From: Gracilariopsis chorda
Lineage: Eukaryota > Rhodophyta > Florideophyceae > Gracilariales > Gracilariaceae
Length of the DNA stretch: 31,483 bases
Direction of reading: 5' to 3'
NCBI GenBank assembly: GCA_003194525.1
Contig: NBIV01000444.1
Coordinates: 1-31,483, forward strand
Positions 9,140-18,765 of the stretch are shown piece by piece. The first letter of the stretch is position 1. Every line of letters starts with the position of its first letter. A program made the translations under genes and the position numbers. The notes beneath the pieces were generated by a model. The model ran no database searches and was not told the origin of the DNA. It saw nothing but the letters and a program-made list of their open reading frames with translations.

Positions 9140-9336
9140 AAAGAACGTTTGAAACTGTTATCGACCGGCGGAAGTATAATCGCTGCGGCGTTGTTTTGAA
9201 CGCTGACCAACTGCTGACGGCGGTGTCGGCGGAATGTCACTGTGATCTGTTGGCTTATCGCCATTCCTTCCGTGACGGTGCGTCTTTGCCATACGCGCAC
9301 CGGTGCATCTTCAACGTGCCTTCTTGCTACGTGTAG
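9130..9336 (+). CDS. Small ORF, likely the 3' end of a gene
   Basis: The frame encodes about 68 residues with several Cys and His (HCDLLAYRH, YAHRC, PSCYV) and ends in TAG at 9334-9336. An AATAAA polyadenylation-like signal follows 18 bases later, which supports a real 3' end. There is no ATG: the frame opens in the right arm of the palindrome, so the upstream part of the gene is missing or has been replaced by the palindromes. I do not recognise the family. Confidence 0.35.
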   Translation: MSIERTFETVIDRRKYNRCGVVLNADQLLTAVSAECHCDLLAYRHSFRDGASLPYAHRCIFNVPSCYV

Positions 9337-9353
9337 TGACCCCCTTGTGCGCT

Positions 9354-9396
9354 AATAAACTGTGGCTCAGCCCGGACGGCTGGGCCACAGTTTATT
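9354..9396. terminator. Hairpin with AATAAA on both strands
   Basis: The arms 9354-9372 and 9378-9396 are complementary over 19 bases with one mismatch (at 9367) and a five-base loop. Each arm begins with AATAAA on its own strand, so this one structure offers a poly(A) signal to both directions. The plus-strand ORF ending at 9336 is its likely user. A CT microsatellite (TCTCTCTCTCTCTCTG) follows at about 9400. Confidence 0.6.
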
Positions 9397-10042
9397 GTGG
9401 TCTCTCTCTCTCTGTTTACGAACGAGTAACATCAATTCTATGTTAGCCCGGGGGTTTGCTAGGGACCCCTACAACCTATAACGCGTTCTTCGTACGATAG
9501 CTATTAGCTACAACCCGGAGTCGTGCTACACACACTGGGTTACTACTATACTAAGAATGCATTAGGTGTCTAGGCGTGTTCAACCGCAGAATCGTTTCGT
9601 TTCCGAGGACTGTTGCCTTCTTCATTCCACCATTTCATTCAACCTCTAGAGGTCCTCGGGTAAGCGGCACACCACGACAAGGCGATTCGCATGTACCACG
9701 TTGGCCGCCAAGAAACCATTGACGACATCCTTTCCGCCCAATCCTCATTCCAGCGGCAAGATCGGGGGTAAGGACCGGCGCGTAACCTGCTGCGGCGTCT
9801 GATTTATTGTGGTCACTTTCCCACATCGTAGCCGATTGCGCAAGCGCTCGAGGCCGTGAAGCGCCCGTCAAGCAGCAACCACGCCCTTTGCGGTGCGAAA
9901 GTATACAACGGCAGTGATGCGTAGCTCGCGCTGCGAAGGGTGAGGCTAGCTAGTGACAGAAGGCAGCGCTACGCCAAAGGGCACGTGGTGCTGCCTTTGT
10001 TTTGTTTTCCGTTTTTACCATGTCACGCACTATGGCTTTGAA
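9397..10042. other. No supported gene
   Basis: Apart from the CT run near 9400 and several short palindromic words (for example TACGATAGCTATTAGCTA near 9495), I see nothing recognisable. One minus-strand frame at 9635-9871 is open but has no motif. The stretch is the 3' side of the minus-strand zinc-finger gene. Confidence 0.4.
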
Positions 10043-10804
10043 CTAGGCAGCTGTGTTTGACCAACTGTCCACTACCCCGCTACGTGCTGGTGAAGCCAGA
10101 AAAATTGCAGCATTTACAACCCTCACTTTGTGATCATTATCCAAGTGCTCCAGCGCAACCTTTCTCTCGTAGAACCCGCAATTGCATAGCACACAACAGT
10201 AGTTGAACTTCTTGTGCACTGACTTTATGTGGTTCTGTAAATGTTCCTTCCTGCCGAACGTTGAGTTGCAATGTTTGCACCCAAACATCTTCCACTTCAA
10301 GTGTATCGTGTCCATGTGCCGCAGCAAATGATGCTTCTGCCCGAACGCTTTTTCACATTCATTGCAAACAAAACGCCTGATTCGTTCATGCACCGTAAGA
10401 TAGTGCTTCTCGTAGTCAAACTTTCGACTGAAACGTCCTGAGCACTTGCTGCAAGCGTACGGTTTGGGATGTTCGTCACTCATGTGCTCCTTTCGCACTT
10501 TCTTCGTTTCAAACCTGCGCGCGCAGAACTTGCAATGGTACTTGAAGGGAGAACAATGATCCGTTCGCAACTGTGCCTCAGACGTAACTGCATTCCCGCC
10601 CGCTGCTTTTGACACAACTTTCTTGAAATCCGTAGTATTCGACGGCGGTAGCGTGTGGTTCTTTGGTCTTCCACGAGAGCGTTTCACGAAGATCGGTGCT
10701 TCGTTTCGCACCGCATCTTGAGGGGTATGAAAGCAAGTGGCAACATTGGCACCACTGAGCTCTGGAAAGCACAAGTCCGGCTGCACATGCGGACGTGGTG
10801 ACAA
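10043..10804 (-). CDS. C2H2 zinc-finger protein with AT-hook
   Basis: This intact frame encodes 253 residues. Residues 41-49 hold an AT-hook-like core (KRSRGRPKN) that would contact the minor groove of AT-rich DNA. Five C2H2 fingers follow in tandem: C91/C94/H107/H112, C118/C121/H134/H139, C147/C150/H163/H168, C176/C179/H192/H197 and C204/C207/H220/H225. Linkers are short (HPKPYAC, HERIRRFVC), close to the TGEKP class, so the fingers probably bind DNA in series in the nucleus. A paralogue with the same finger order lies on the opposite strand at 13896-15140; both share FGQKHHLLRH in finger 3 and LASP after finger 5. The ATG at 10804 is the first in frame. A longer N-terminus through an upstream exon cannot be excluded. 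It is likely a transcription factor or chromatin protein, target unknown. Confidence 0.88.
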   Translation of the reverse strand: MSPRPHVQPDLCFPELSGANVATCFHTPQDAVRNEAPIFVKRSRGRPKNHTLPPSNTTDFKKVVSKAAGGNAVTSEAQLRTDHCSPFKYHCKFCARRFETKKVRKEHMSDEHPKPYACSKCSGRFSRKFDYEKHYLTVHERIRRFVCNECEKAFGQKHHLLRHMDTIHLKWKMFGCKHCNSTFGRKEHLQNHIKSVHKKFNYCCVLCNCGFYERKVALEHLDNDHKVRVVNAAIFLASPARSGVVDSWSNTAA

Positions 10805-12122
10805 ACGTAGGTCCTGTGTGCTGTGGGGCCGAGCCTGAGGCGAATGGCAACTGTCGCCCGAGATAGATGATGATGTAAACGCACTGGACCCTCATGTACC
10901 GGAGTCCATACAAGTTTCCATGGTTGCGTGTCCCTGCTTCGTGCTATAGTGCATTCGAGAGGTGTGGATTGGGGGCAGTAGCTGAGCGTCTGCTTTGTCG
11001 CACTGAGAACCATCATCACACAGTACAGGGTTGAGCAGATTCTGCAACGATATCAAACGGCTGCTGGCCATGCTGCGTATGAGGTTCGTGCAATCGGATG
11101 GGGCTGGAGCATACGGCTAGTTGCGGTAAATACGATTCTTGAAAGAACACGTTGGAAGCAGTAGTACCAGAAGGAGACGGTGTCGGAGTGGGAATGGTTT
11201 TTCGCTTTGTATTTCGCTGCAATGCCTACTCAAGGAAAAACGCCAGTGCATAGCTCATCGAGATAAGTGTTAAATACCGAAAGCGTTCGAAGTACGAGGG
11301 CTGCAGCGCTGCCAAGGTATCCTTCGGTACTAAGTTGCTTCGTAACTTGCGCTGACGTCCGAGCCTTTATTTTCTTGTGCAAATTCGAGTGTCCATCTTC
11401 ACGTACCGTTGGTACTTGGGTTTTTACTTACGACCATCCTCTCTCGCGAGAGTTGCTTTGTGCATATGTGTGCACGCTCATATTCCCAATCAAGATAGAG
11501 CGAAATGTGATCCTACACTTACATCCCTTACATTGACCTTGAAGAGAGTACGTGTAGTCACTACAGTATGGACTTTCAGACTTGATTTGAGATTTATCTA
11601 AGGAAAAGGGCCAACATGACCCGGGGCCGCAAACTCACTATATTTTTCTCCTGACTTTTCGTCAAGGGTTCTTTGTCTGGTGGACCACTTTTGAACACAC
11701 ATCTATGAAATGGAACGAGTTTGCGCACTTGGATAGCTAAGCGTAGAGCGTTTTCGGTCTACTACACAAACGTTATGATTGTAGTTTTCTCTCTCAAAAG
11801 CTAGCAGAAAGGTGTGTAACTTTAGGTTAAGAGGGTTGTTTTTCCTGACTGATGTGTCATGGCAAAATCTGTGTCAGGAAAAGTGTTGCCCTCTTCAGAT
11901 TGAAGAACGCTTTTGTTTTTCTTTTATTTGTTATTCAGTCAGATGGGCATTCGGTTTTGTGTGTAGAATGAAGCATGAAAGGCATGAAAAAGACGGGTTG
12001 TTTTGACTGCAAAACAGGGCAGCTGGCTCGCTTTTTCTTCAGAGCATGGGCACACCTTTCGTGTGCTTGGCCTCTGACGTAGCGCGTTGAGCATTGCAAG
12101 TGAGCAGTACTGAAATCAGGAG
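10805..12122. other. Intergenic region between divergent zinc-finger genes, left half
   Basis: Several short frames are open, but none has a motif. A minus-strand stretch at 11222-11016 is Pro/Thr/Ser-rich (TPTPSPSG) and could be an upstream exon of the zinc-finger gene, as the plus-strand paralogue has a Ser/Pro-rich N-terminus. This is a guess from composition only. The rest is AT-richer and probably holds promoter DNA for the minus-strand gene. Confidence 0.35.
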
Positions 12123-12542
12123 CTAGTTTGACGTGTGCCAAGGGCATGTTCTCATCATCTTTGTAAGCTTGTCCTCAACTGAAGCGGCAACAGAGGAGGC
12201 GAATTTGGCGACCATTATCTGCATCGCAGAAGCTGTATGAGACTCAATGTATTGTGTAAAAGGTTGCAGGGGGGCTTTCACTTGTTGCGCGTCTTCTTGT
12301 TTGAAACGGTTTTGCGCATATGACACGAGATTTGAGGCGATTCTGTTTTGTGTGCACACAGGCGCAGCTATATTTTGTATGAGATTAACGTTAACCAAGT
12401 TGTTAATAGCTCTCTCTAGGTTACAGTCGTGGATTATAAAGAAACGATACGGTGGGTGGTTGGTACATTTGCAGATGGGAGGCCTGCGGCGCTCAGCACG
12501 TTGTATTGTAACATGTCCACCAGGAATACAGCCGGCAGTCAC
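12123..12542 (-). CDS. Hypothetical helical protein
   Basis: The 139-residue frame has an ATG at 12542 and a first part with basic and Cys residues (AERRRPPICKC). Its second half is clearly amphipathic (LERAINNLVNVNLIQNIA, MQIMVAKFASSVAASVEDKL). Lack of low complexity and the helix-like pattern make it a fair coding candidate. I do not recognise a family, and the neighbouring zinc-finger genes give no hint of function. Confidence 0.35.
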   Translation of the reverse strand: MTAGCIPGGHVTIQRAERRRPPICKCTNHPPYRFFIIHDCNLERAINNLVNVNLIQNIAAPVCTQNRIASNLVSYAQNRFKQEDAQQVKAPLQPFTQYIESHTASAMQIMVAKFASSVAASVEDKLTKMMRTCPWHTSN

Positions 12543-13895
12543 ATTATTTAGCTTTACAAGATAAGTTTTATGGGTGGTGTTTACGAAAGCGTAGGTGAAA
12601 GCGGTTCAGAAAATGTGTTATACGTTTGAAACGTGCACAATACGGTTGGTAGGTGGAGGTGAGCGTTCGATCGCAATGCGAGTAGGTTTGTGGAACATTT
12701 GAGTGTGCCTGATCTGTAAAATGCGCCTCCTTTGTGCATAGTTCAAATTTGTTGTGTGAATTGGGCCAGGTGTGGCACACACGTCGGAAGGTGCAGAAAA
12801 GGTGAGAAAGAAATGCGAGTATTGGGCTGTGATGGGGCGAAAGAGGCACGTTTGCGCTCAGCACCGCAGCAGGGCAGTGAAATGGAACGGTTGTGTACGC
12901 TCTCAGTACACGTAACGGGGTTCGAGGAAAGCGTATCACAAAATGAGCATGAAGTGGCTTTTCTGAGGCTGAAGTTTGATGTGACGGCGGCGGCGGCTCA
13001 GATGTGTAGCAGGCCGAAAGTTTAGACAAGTTTGTTGCGATTGGTCATTACATTATTTGTTTTGTTTTTATTAACGCCTCCAGAGATGCATCTACCGATA
13101 CTAGATTAAATTTTGTTCTATATTTTTCAGGAATAGTGTAAAAGATTATTAGCGTTTCGCTTCGGGTAACGCAACGTGTCACGCAAGACGGCTCTCTTTC
13201 TTTTTATAGCTGCGCGCGCTCTCGCGATGATTACACACGTGCCGTGACAGGCGTGTGCACCAATCGCACGGCACGTGTGCACAGAGCGCCATTTGATTCA
13301 GGCAGTGCTCATAACGGTTGAAGCGTTGCCGACAACTTAAAAGAAGCAGTTGAATGCATCTACTAGATGTGCGTGCGTTTAACATGGCAAATTTTGTGTC
13401 AAACACTGAAGCTTTATTGATGCTGTTTGTTTCTTTAATAGCACAGTACCAAGGAAGCAACTATCCACTACGATCCATCGTTACTTACAGCAGTTACTTG
13501 CGAAGATCGTGATGGCGGATGCTGGTAGCCATTTTATTGTTATATTAAGTCATTCAGCTTCTATAAAATATGAATGATTTGGTAAACTTACCCTCACACC
13601 AAACGATCAAAACCTCACCGCTCGCTACGCATCCTTACCCTCATACAAACAAAAAAACTAAAACCAACCCTGAACCATATCTTACTTTGAAGCTGGTGCC
13701 CAACTGTCTGATAAAGTTCTTGGTACCTTTGGTGCCGGTAACGCACAACAAAAACAAAAATACCCATACACATCCACATCGCTCAAAACAACTCCTCACC
13801 ACATCACTTTTAGACAGCACGCACTTCCGAGAGTCGCCATCAGCCTGTAAACCGCTCCTCCCCACCCTTCGTAGACACAACCGTGGCTGCCTTTA
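12543..13895. other. Intergenic region, right half, with one hairpin
   Basis: Both strands have open frames between 12568 and 13029, but they mirror each other and neither shows a motif. From 13030 to 13895 the DNA is AT-rich with several T-runs and no convincing frame. It leads into the plus-strand zinc-finger gene and probably contains its promoter. Confidence 0.35.
13234..13279. repeat. Inverted repeat containing CACGTG
   Basis: Arms 13234-13246 and 13267-13279 are exact reverse complements (13 bases) around a 20-base loop. Each arm contains ACACGTGCCGTG or its complement, so two CACGTG E-box/G-box cores lie 33 bases apart. This may be a paired transcription-factor site in the space between the two zinc-finger genes. 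Confidence 0.75.
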
Positions 13896-15140
13896 TTGAA
13901 ACCAACTACCAGTTGTGTGCGCAACCGAAAAACATCTCGCGCGCCGCCTTTCCCACCCTGTACTAAAGCACCACCTCCTCCGCATCAGCAATGTTCCTCC
14001 CACCTGCGCTTTCGTTTCCTTCTCTCTCACCATTCCACCATGCACCGCACTTACAACCTTCCCCACCTTCCCCCGCTTCACGCCCTCCATCCCTCCGCCC
14101 TTCCATCCCGACCGTACACACCCTCGCTGCCGTCCATCCGCCAACTGAACGCTTCCGGTGCAATACCGAGCACGTCCCCCGCTTCCTCGCACCGTGCACA
14201 CAATCACACCCATGCGCTTTCGCCACTGCACTCAACGTCCCCCACAGACGCCCTTCGTGCTCCACACTCCCACCCACATTCAACTTGTCACAACCGTGCA
14301 AGCACTGCGCCCAGCTCGTCAACGCCGCACAAGTCGCGTGGCAGCAAACGATCCACATCAAGCTCCGTGCCGAGCAGCTCTGTTCCACCCCCACCCCCCC
14401 GTGTACGGCACTCATTGTCTCTGCCACACCGTTCGAGCGCCCGCACTCCGTCGCGAGCGAACGCTCACAGTTTCGGACAAATCGCTGAGCCGCCGACCGG
14501 CACCAGCTCTTCCACGGAGCAGAGGAGTGGCGGAACAACGAGTAGCAGCCCGACAAACACCTACTCGGGGAAGAAGCGAAAGCAGCCTCAACCTCAACCA
14601 TCGCGCCCTGCTGCACTGCGTGATGAAACCTCATCTCCGCCTTCGAGCGAGAGGGGAACGCGCCAGTTTTGTTTCAGATGTCGCTTTTGCCCGGCTCAGT
14701 TTCAGACGCGCACGCAGAGGAAGGAACACCTGAAAGAAAAGCACCCAAAGCCGTTTGGGTGCACCGAATGTCCGCGTCGATTCCGCCGCAAGTTCGACTG
14801 CCACAAGCACTTCTTAACCGTGCACCAGCGTATGCGCCCTTTCAAATGCGCGCAGTGCCCGAGTGAGTTTGGTCAGAAACACCATCTGCTGCGGCATAAC
14901 AACTCTGTGCACTTGAAAGCGAACGAGTTTCGATGTGATCATTGCGCTGCCAAGTTTGCCCGAAAGGAGCGTTTGCACAACCATTTAAAGTCACTTCACG
15001 GGTACTTTGACTTTGTGTGCCGGTTGTGTGGGTCGGGCTTCAATGACAGATCTGTCGGCTTGTTGCATATGACCAATGTGCATAAAGTCAGTGCAGCGAA
15101 ACCCGGAACACTCCTCGCTTCGCCCACCGATAGTTCGTAG
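13896..15140 (+). CDS. C2H2 zinc-finger protein, Ser/Pro-rich N-terminus
   Basis: The frame encodes up to 414 residues. A second ATG at 14040 (residue 49, context CCACCATGC) is the better start by context and avoids a His/Pro-rich leader. Residues 50-250 are Ser/Thr/Pro/His-rich and probably disordered, with a basic patch GKKRKQ at 225-230 that could act as nuclear localisation signal. Five C2H2 fingers follow: C262/C265/H278/H283, C289/C292/H305/H310, C318/C321/H334/H339, C347/C350/H363/H368 and C375/C378/H391/H396. The order, linkers and the FGQKHHLLRH motif match the minus-strand gene at 10043-10804, so the two are paralogues in head-to-head arrangement about 3.1 kb apart. The AT-hook core of the partner is not conserved here. 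Likely a nuclear DNA-binding protein, target unknown. Confidence 0.9.
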   Translation: MKPTTSCVRNRKTSRAPPFPPCTKAPPPPHQQCSSHLRFRFLLSHHSTMHRTYNLPHLPPLHALHPSALPSRPYTPSLPSIRQLNASGAIPSTSPASSHRAHNHTHALSPLHSTSPTDALRAPHSHPHSTCHNRASTAPSSSTPHKSRGSKRSTSSSVPSSSVPPPPPRVRHSLSLPHRSSARTPSRANAHSFGQIAEPPTGTSSSTEQRSGGTTSSSPTNTYSGKKRKQPQPQPSRPAALRDETSSPPSSERGTRQFCFRCRFCPAQFQTRTQRKEHLKEKHPKPFGCTECPRRFRRKFDCHKHFLTVHQRMRPFKCAQCPSEFGQKHHLLRHNNSVHLKANEFRCDHCAAKFARKERLHNHLKSLHGYFDFVCRLCGSGFNDRSVGLLHMTNVHKVSAAKPGTLLASPTDSS

Positions 15141-15256
15141 GTAGATAGGGTTCCTTACCAGAATACAATAGCCGTGGCCGGCCTTTTGCTTGTGAGGCCA
15201 ATCATAATAAACGGTTGGGAGTCATCGCCAAGTACTCGATGTAAGTTTCTGGTCAT

Positions 15257-15845
15257 GTGCTGGAGCTGTCTTCATGCCAAGAAACAAAAAACTCGCGCGG
15301 TAGTGTTGATGATCACCTTGACGGACATATGGCTCTTTCCGTTTCCATCATTTCCCAGCTGATCGTACGTATGGACAACTTCATTGTGGGAAACTGGCTT
15401 AACCGTGGCGAGTTATACGGCCCTATTCAACTTGCATTTGTAGTGTTTCTGCTGCGTGGAGGTGGGGCGGCGTTAGACTTTCTGGTCAACTTCCTGGCGG
15501 GTCCGGCTTTGCTTTTCGTCGGAGCGCTTATTTCAAGGAAAGTCAGTATTTGATCTGGGACTGAAACAACTCTCCATCTGGCCTGCACCAGTGCCCAATG
15601 GCGAATTGCGAACCAGCGAGGCGTATGAATATGTGAGACACCCGATGTACTCCGATGTTGTTCTGGCTAGCGTGGGCTTTGTAGTGGCTACAGGCTCACC
15701 GGCTAGACTGGCGCTTTCGATTGCGTTTGCGGCATTCTCGTCGAGAAATATTGATGTGGAAGAGCAGTTCTTAAAGGATGCGTATCCGGGTTATGAGGAG
15801 TATTCCGAGGAAGTGCCGCACAAGATGATTCCGACTATTCTGTAA
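15257..15845 (+). pseudogene. Isoprenylcysteine methyltransferase-like membrane protein, one-base frameshift
   Basis: The first part (to 15553) has hydrophobic segments (GPIQLAFVVFLL, FLAGPALLFVGAL). The second part, in another frame, has the family signature of ICMT/PEMT-type membrane methyltransferases: GELRTSEAYEYVRHPMYSD, then a hydrophobic stretch, then EEQFLKDAYPGYEEY and a final P. The RHPMY and E-E/Y-x-x-Y motifs form the S-adenosylmethionine site in that family. The two frames connect if one base (the A at about 15530) is ignored; the sense then runs through SVFDLG and LSIWPAP just upstream of the signature. So a single indel inactivates the gene, unless the base is a sequencing error. 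The 5' end is unclear: a GTAAGT donor lies at 15241 and an acceptor-like TTTCCCAG near 15359, so an intron is possible. The substrate cannot be told from sequence. Confidence 0.75.
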
Positions 15846-15943
15846 CGGGGATCAGGACAATGATGGCCTACTGCTGCGGCTTAACTCGGGGCAAACTGTT
15901 GACGGAAGGTAGCGATGGTAGAGCAGTGATAGGTGGCGTAGGG

Positions 15944-16913
15944 TTATCCATGTTGTATGTTAAAGTCAATGGCTCTGCATGTGTCCAGCAGATTCTGGCG
16001 CGAGCGAGCTTTTACAATTGAGAAAACAAAGCGTTTCGGTTTGACATGTACACGGGGGCTTTTCACAGACGCCTTGGAAACGCTTGCAGACGAGCCGTGC
16101 GATCGCTCCCGGAGCAAGTAATTGGAACACACCTCAATGACGACAGGAACGACGCGAGTTTGAAATACATGCATATCCAAAGTTCCCTTCTTGCACAACG
16201 TGGAGACCAACGCCGCAGCAGATATATACATGCCCGACGACTTGGATTCAAACAAGTGAGGAATCGCATCCAAAATGGACGAAGTTTCATCCGGAGTGAG
16301 CTTTCGCACCGCTCGAACCGCAGCCAAAGCAGCCTTCTTGCGGATGTACGGCACGGTGGAATGCAAATGTCAGTGTATTTCAGGTAACAAATCGCGGACC
16401 ATTTCCACACTGGCCATGTCGCTGAGCAGGTTGAGCGCCAAACTGACAATGTTGACATCGTGACTATGCAGGTCGGTTTGCAAACTGTTTGTAATCAACA
16501 TTAGAATGTGCTCCGACTCATCGATGGGAATCATTAAATCTAGGTATGCAATTCTCTTGTCTTTGTATTTGTTGCTTGCGCATAGCTTGATACACTCGGT
16601 CATACCAAAGTCGATTTCATAGCCATTCATGTGGAAGAAGAGTAACTCAGCAGAGATCACGGATGTGGGCGGATTCCTTCTTCACTAGCGCGAGCTCTTC
16701 GGAGCGCTTTGTGCACGCACGGTATGCCTTGACTACATCTCTGGTTGAGGGGGTTTGGTTAGACTGGCTGCGCAATGATGTTGCAACGGGCAGATACTGT
16801 ATGTGTTGTGCGGAAAACAGGGGGTTTCCATACTCTAATGTGCGACACATATAGGTGCGTTTGGCCTTGGACCAGTTGGACTTGGCACTCTTCATAAAGT
16901 TGTTGGCGTTCAT
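15944..16913 (-). pseudogene. AP-1 complex subunit gamma-like (gamma-adaptin), truncated
   Basis: Gamma-adaptin is the large subunit of the AP-1 clathrin adaptor. Three minus-strand segments match its N-terminal HEAT-repeat region: RACTKRSEELALVKKESAHIRD (16913-16647), then GYEIDFGMTECIKL, YKDKRIAYLDL and VSLALNLLSD (16660-16370), then YIRKKAALAAVRAVRK (16366 down). Between the first two, about 15 expected residues are missing and the frame shifts. Between the last two, the frame is unchanged but an in-frame TGA (16372-16370) sits where a codon such as CGA would fit. After about 16130 the similarity ends and a TAA-less unrelated tail runs to 15944, so roughly 600 C-terminal residues (hinge and ear) are absent. 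The gene is dead. Functional AP-1 gamma should exist elsewhere. Confidence 0.85.
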
Positions 16914-17865
16914 GATGGAGAGGTGCGTAAATCGAAAGCTGCAATGAGCTGTTCGAGTGAATGGATGGTGTCAGCGGGGGATAGAAGGCGCACAAAACGA
17001 TGAAAGTGACGGATGAGTTGGAGTGTGAAGAGTTGATTCGGAATTCGAGGTAGGTGAGAAGGACGGAATCAGAGCTGCTTGGACGTCATGGCGATTCGTT
17101 TGGCCTTGACAACGGGCGCGTTGGTGCGGATGAAGATGAAGATGAAGGTGAAGAGGACGAAACAGGCCAGCGCTGTACAGTGAAATGTGTCGACAGCCAA
17201 GTGTAAAAGTAGCTATCTGTTGAGACAAAACACCAACACCGGTGTCACCGACGCACCCGTGCAGCGCTGCCACAAGTGCGCTCAGCTCTTTCGCAGCGCC
17301 ACTTGACAACCACCGAAGCGCAAAGTGCCGCGAACGTAAAGTCGATCGGCAGCCCAAGTTGCGCATCTTTACACGTGACAAAGCCCGCACTTGATCCTCA
17401 CTTGCAACAGCCAGTGACCGATGTGATCCTTCACACACCCCAGTGCAGATCACAAAGTATGCGGGATTACCTGTCCCATCCATGGTTTCTTCACGACTTA
17501 AACCAACAAAATCGGTGTGAACAACTTGCCGCTCACAATTCCTAGATGTGTACAACCAACGCCCTCCTGTTTTAGGCATATACATGGCTTTCATCCTCAC
17601 CATCCTGCCCATAGCAATTGCTCCAGGTATCCCTCCCTGCACATCTGCTGGCATTGGCTGTTGCTGTAGCTGCGGCTGCGTCTGCGTCTGCGGCTCTTCT
17701 CGCCAAGGCGCTTGGAGCAGTTTTTCCTCACTCGCTTACCGATTGTTTCCAGCACTTAGCACGACCATGATCTGACCAATACGGCAGTCTACCAAAGCTC
17801 TCTCTCGCACAGCCTACGCCCTTGCGTATCCTGCTCAATGGCAGTTGTAATGCCATGCACACTGG
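16914..17865. other. No supported gene, acidic codon run on plus strand
   Basis: The longest frame (17654-16971, minus) has no motif and includes a His/Leu repeat that is only the complement of a GATGAAGAT-type run at about 17122-17160. On the plus strand that run reads as an acidic tract (DEDEDEGEEDE) in a short frame ending at about 17205. It may be a gene remnant, but start and context are missing. A TCTGCG/GCTGCG repeat lies at about 17665-17695. Confidence 0.3.
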
Positions 17866-18279
17866 TTACAAAACGCCCATAACCTTACTGGGTCTGCGGC
17901 TCTGCGCTGCGTCCCTCCCCATCCCTTCGTTCAGGATGGCATTCCAGTCTGACCGGTTCTCGGGATTTCTCAACTTTTCTTCGCCCGGAAAACTCCTCAA
18001 CATTTCTCTTTCGAGACTACTCAAGAATCCCACGCAACCGTCCAACCTACACATCCGTTCACCCCGAATAGAATCCGGTATCCCGTGATCATTAACAAAC
18101 CCTTTCTGTAACAGTTCAGTTTGTCGATTTGCCAAGTAGGCAATGGCAATTTCATCCTCTAGTACTGCCGCAAACCACAGACGCTGCTCGATGCGTTTCC
18201 CTTCAGCCTCTTCTCTACGAAATTCCACATCATTGGTCCCATTCTGGCGATAGTACTCATATGCAGCATGCCAGAACAC
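17866..18279 (-). CDS. Hypothetical protein fragment
   Basis: The frame gives 137 residues of protein-like composition: AAYEYYRQNGTNDVEF, RIEQRLWFAAVLEDEIAIAYL and GCVGFLSSLEREMLRSF, then a charged end. It is open upstream without ATG (the listed start is GTG), so a 5' part is probably missing. I do not recognise a family. The plus-strand frame over the same DNA is Ser/Pro/Leu-rich and is the weaker candidate. Confidence 0.35.
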   Translation of the reverse strand: MFWHAAYEYYRQNGTNDVEFRREEAEGKRIEQRLWFAAVLEDEIAIAYLANRQTELLQKGFVNDHGIPDSIRGERMCRLDGCVGFLSSLEREMLRSFPGEEKLRNPENRSDWNAILNEGMGRDAAQSRRPSKVMGVL

Positions 18280-18765
18280 AGCTGCGTCTGCGCCGTGTGC
18301 GCTGTAATCCGCGCTGCGTCTGTCGCCACCTCAAGAAAAAGTGACACACATCGCCTGAGTCGCCGCGCATTCTTCGAACCGCTCAACACCACCGCCAGTG
18401 CGCTTACTTCCTCAGCAGCACCACCCCCGTCGCCACCATCAGCACGTCTCTCTTCCGCTTGCGCCGCATCTGACCGATCAGCCGGTGCGTTCGAGAAGCG
18501 TCCCGAGCTCAAACACCCCAATTCAGAGCAGCGCAAGCTCGAGAAACAGCTCTTCTCCGAGGCGTCCACCTCGAAAAAAGCGCAAGTGAGCCAATTTTGT
18601 ATCTAGACTCTTCAAACAGATCTCCACAATCTTTGGTTGCTTTGGACTCAAAAGCTCGTAACGCGAAGCTCACTCTTTCATAGTTCCATAGCTTTTCAGC
18701 TACAGACGGCAAGCAACATGATGTGATTTGCTGCCGTCTCTTGTCCAAGAACTCCGTTCTGCATC
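18280..18765. other. No supported gene
   Basis: Mirror frames on both strands are Ala/Ser/Arg-rich with no motif. The plus-strand frame 18268-18606 ends in a Lys/Glu/Ser-rich stretch that could be a coiled-coil remnant, but I see no start or domain. Confidence 0.3.

Noticed and set aside
9635..9871. Minus-strand ORF of 78 codons
   Set aside because: No motif, no homologue recognised, and the DNA looks intergenic.
12568..13029. Minus-strand ORF of 153 codons
   Set aside because: Mirror frame on the plus strand is equally open. Neither has domain-like features.
16971..17654. Minus-strand ORF of 227 codons
   Set aside because: Its His/Leu repeat is the complement of an acidic-codon run on the other strand. 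The rest lacks a recognisable fold or motif.
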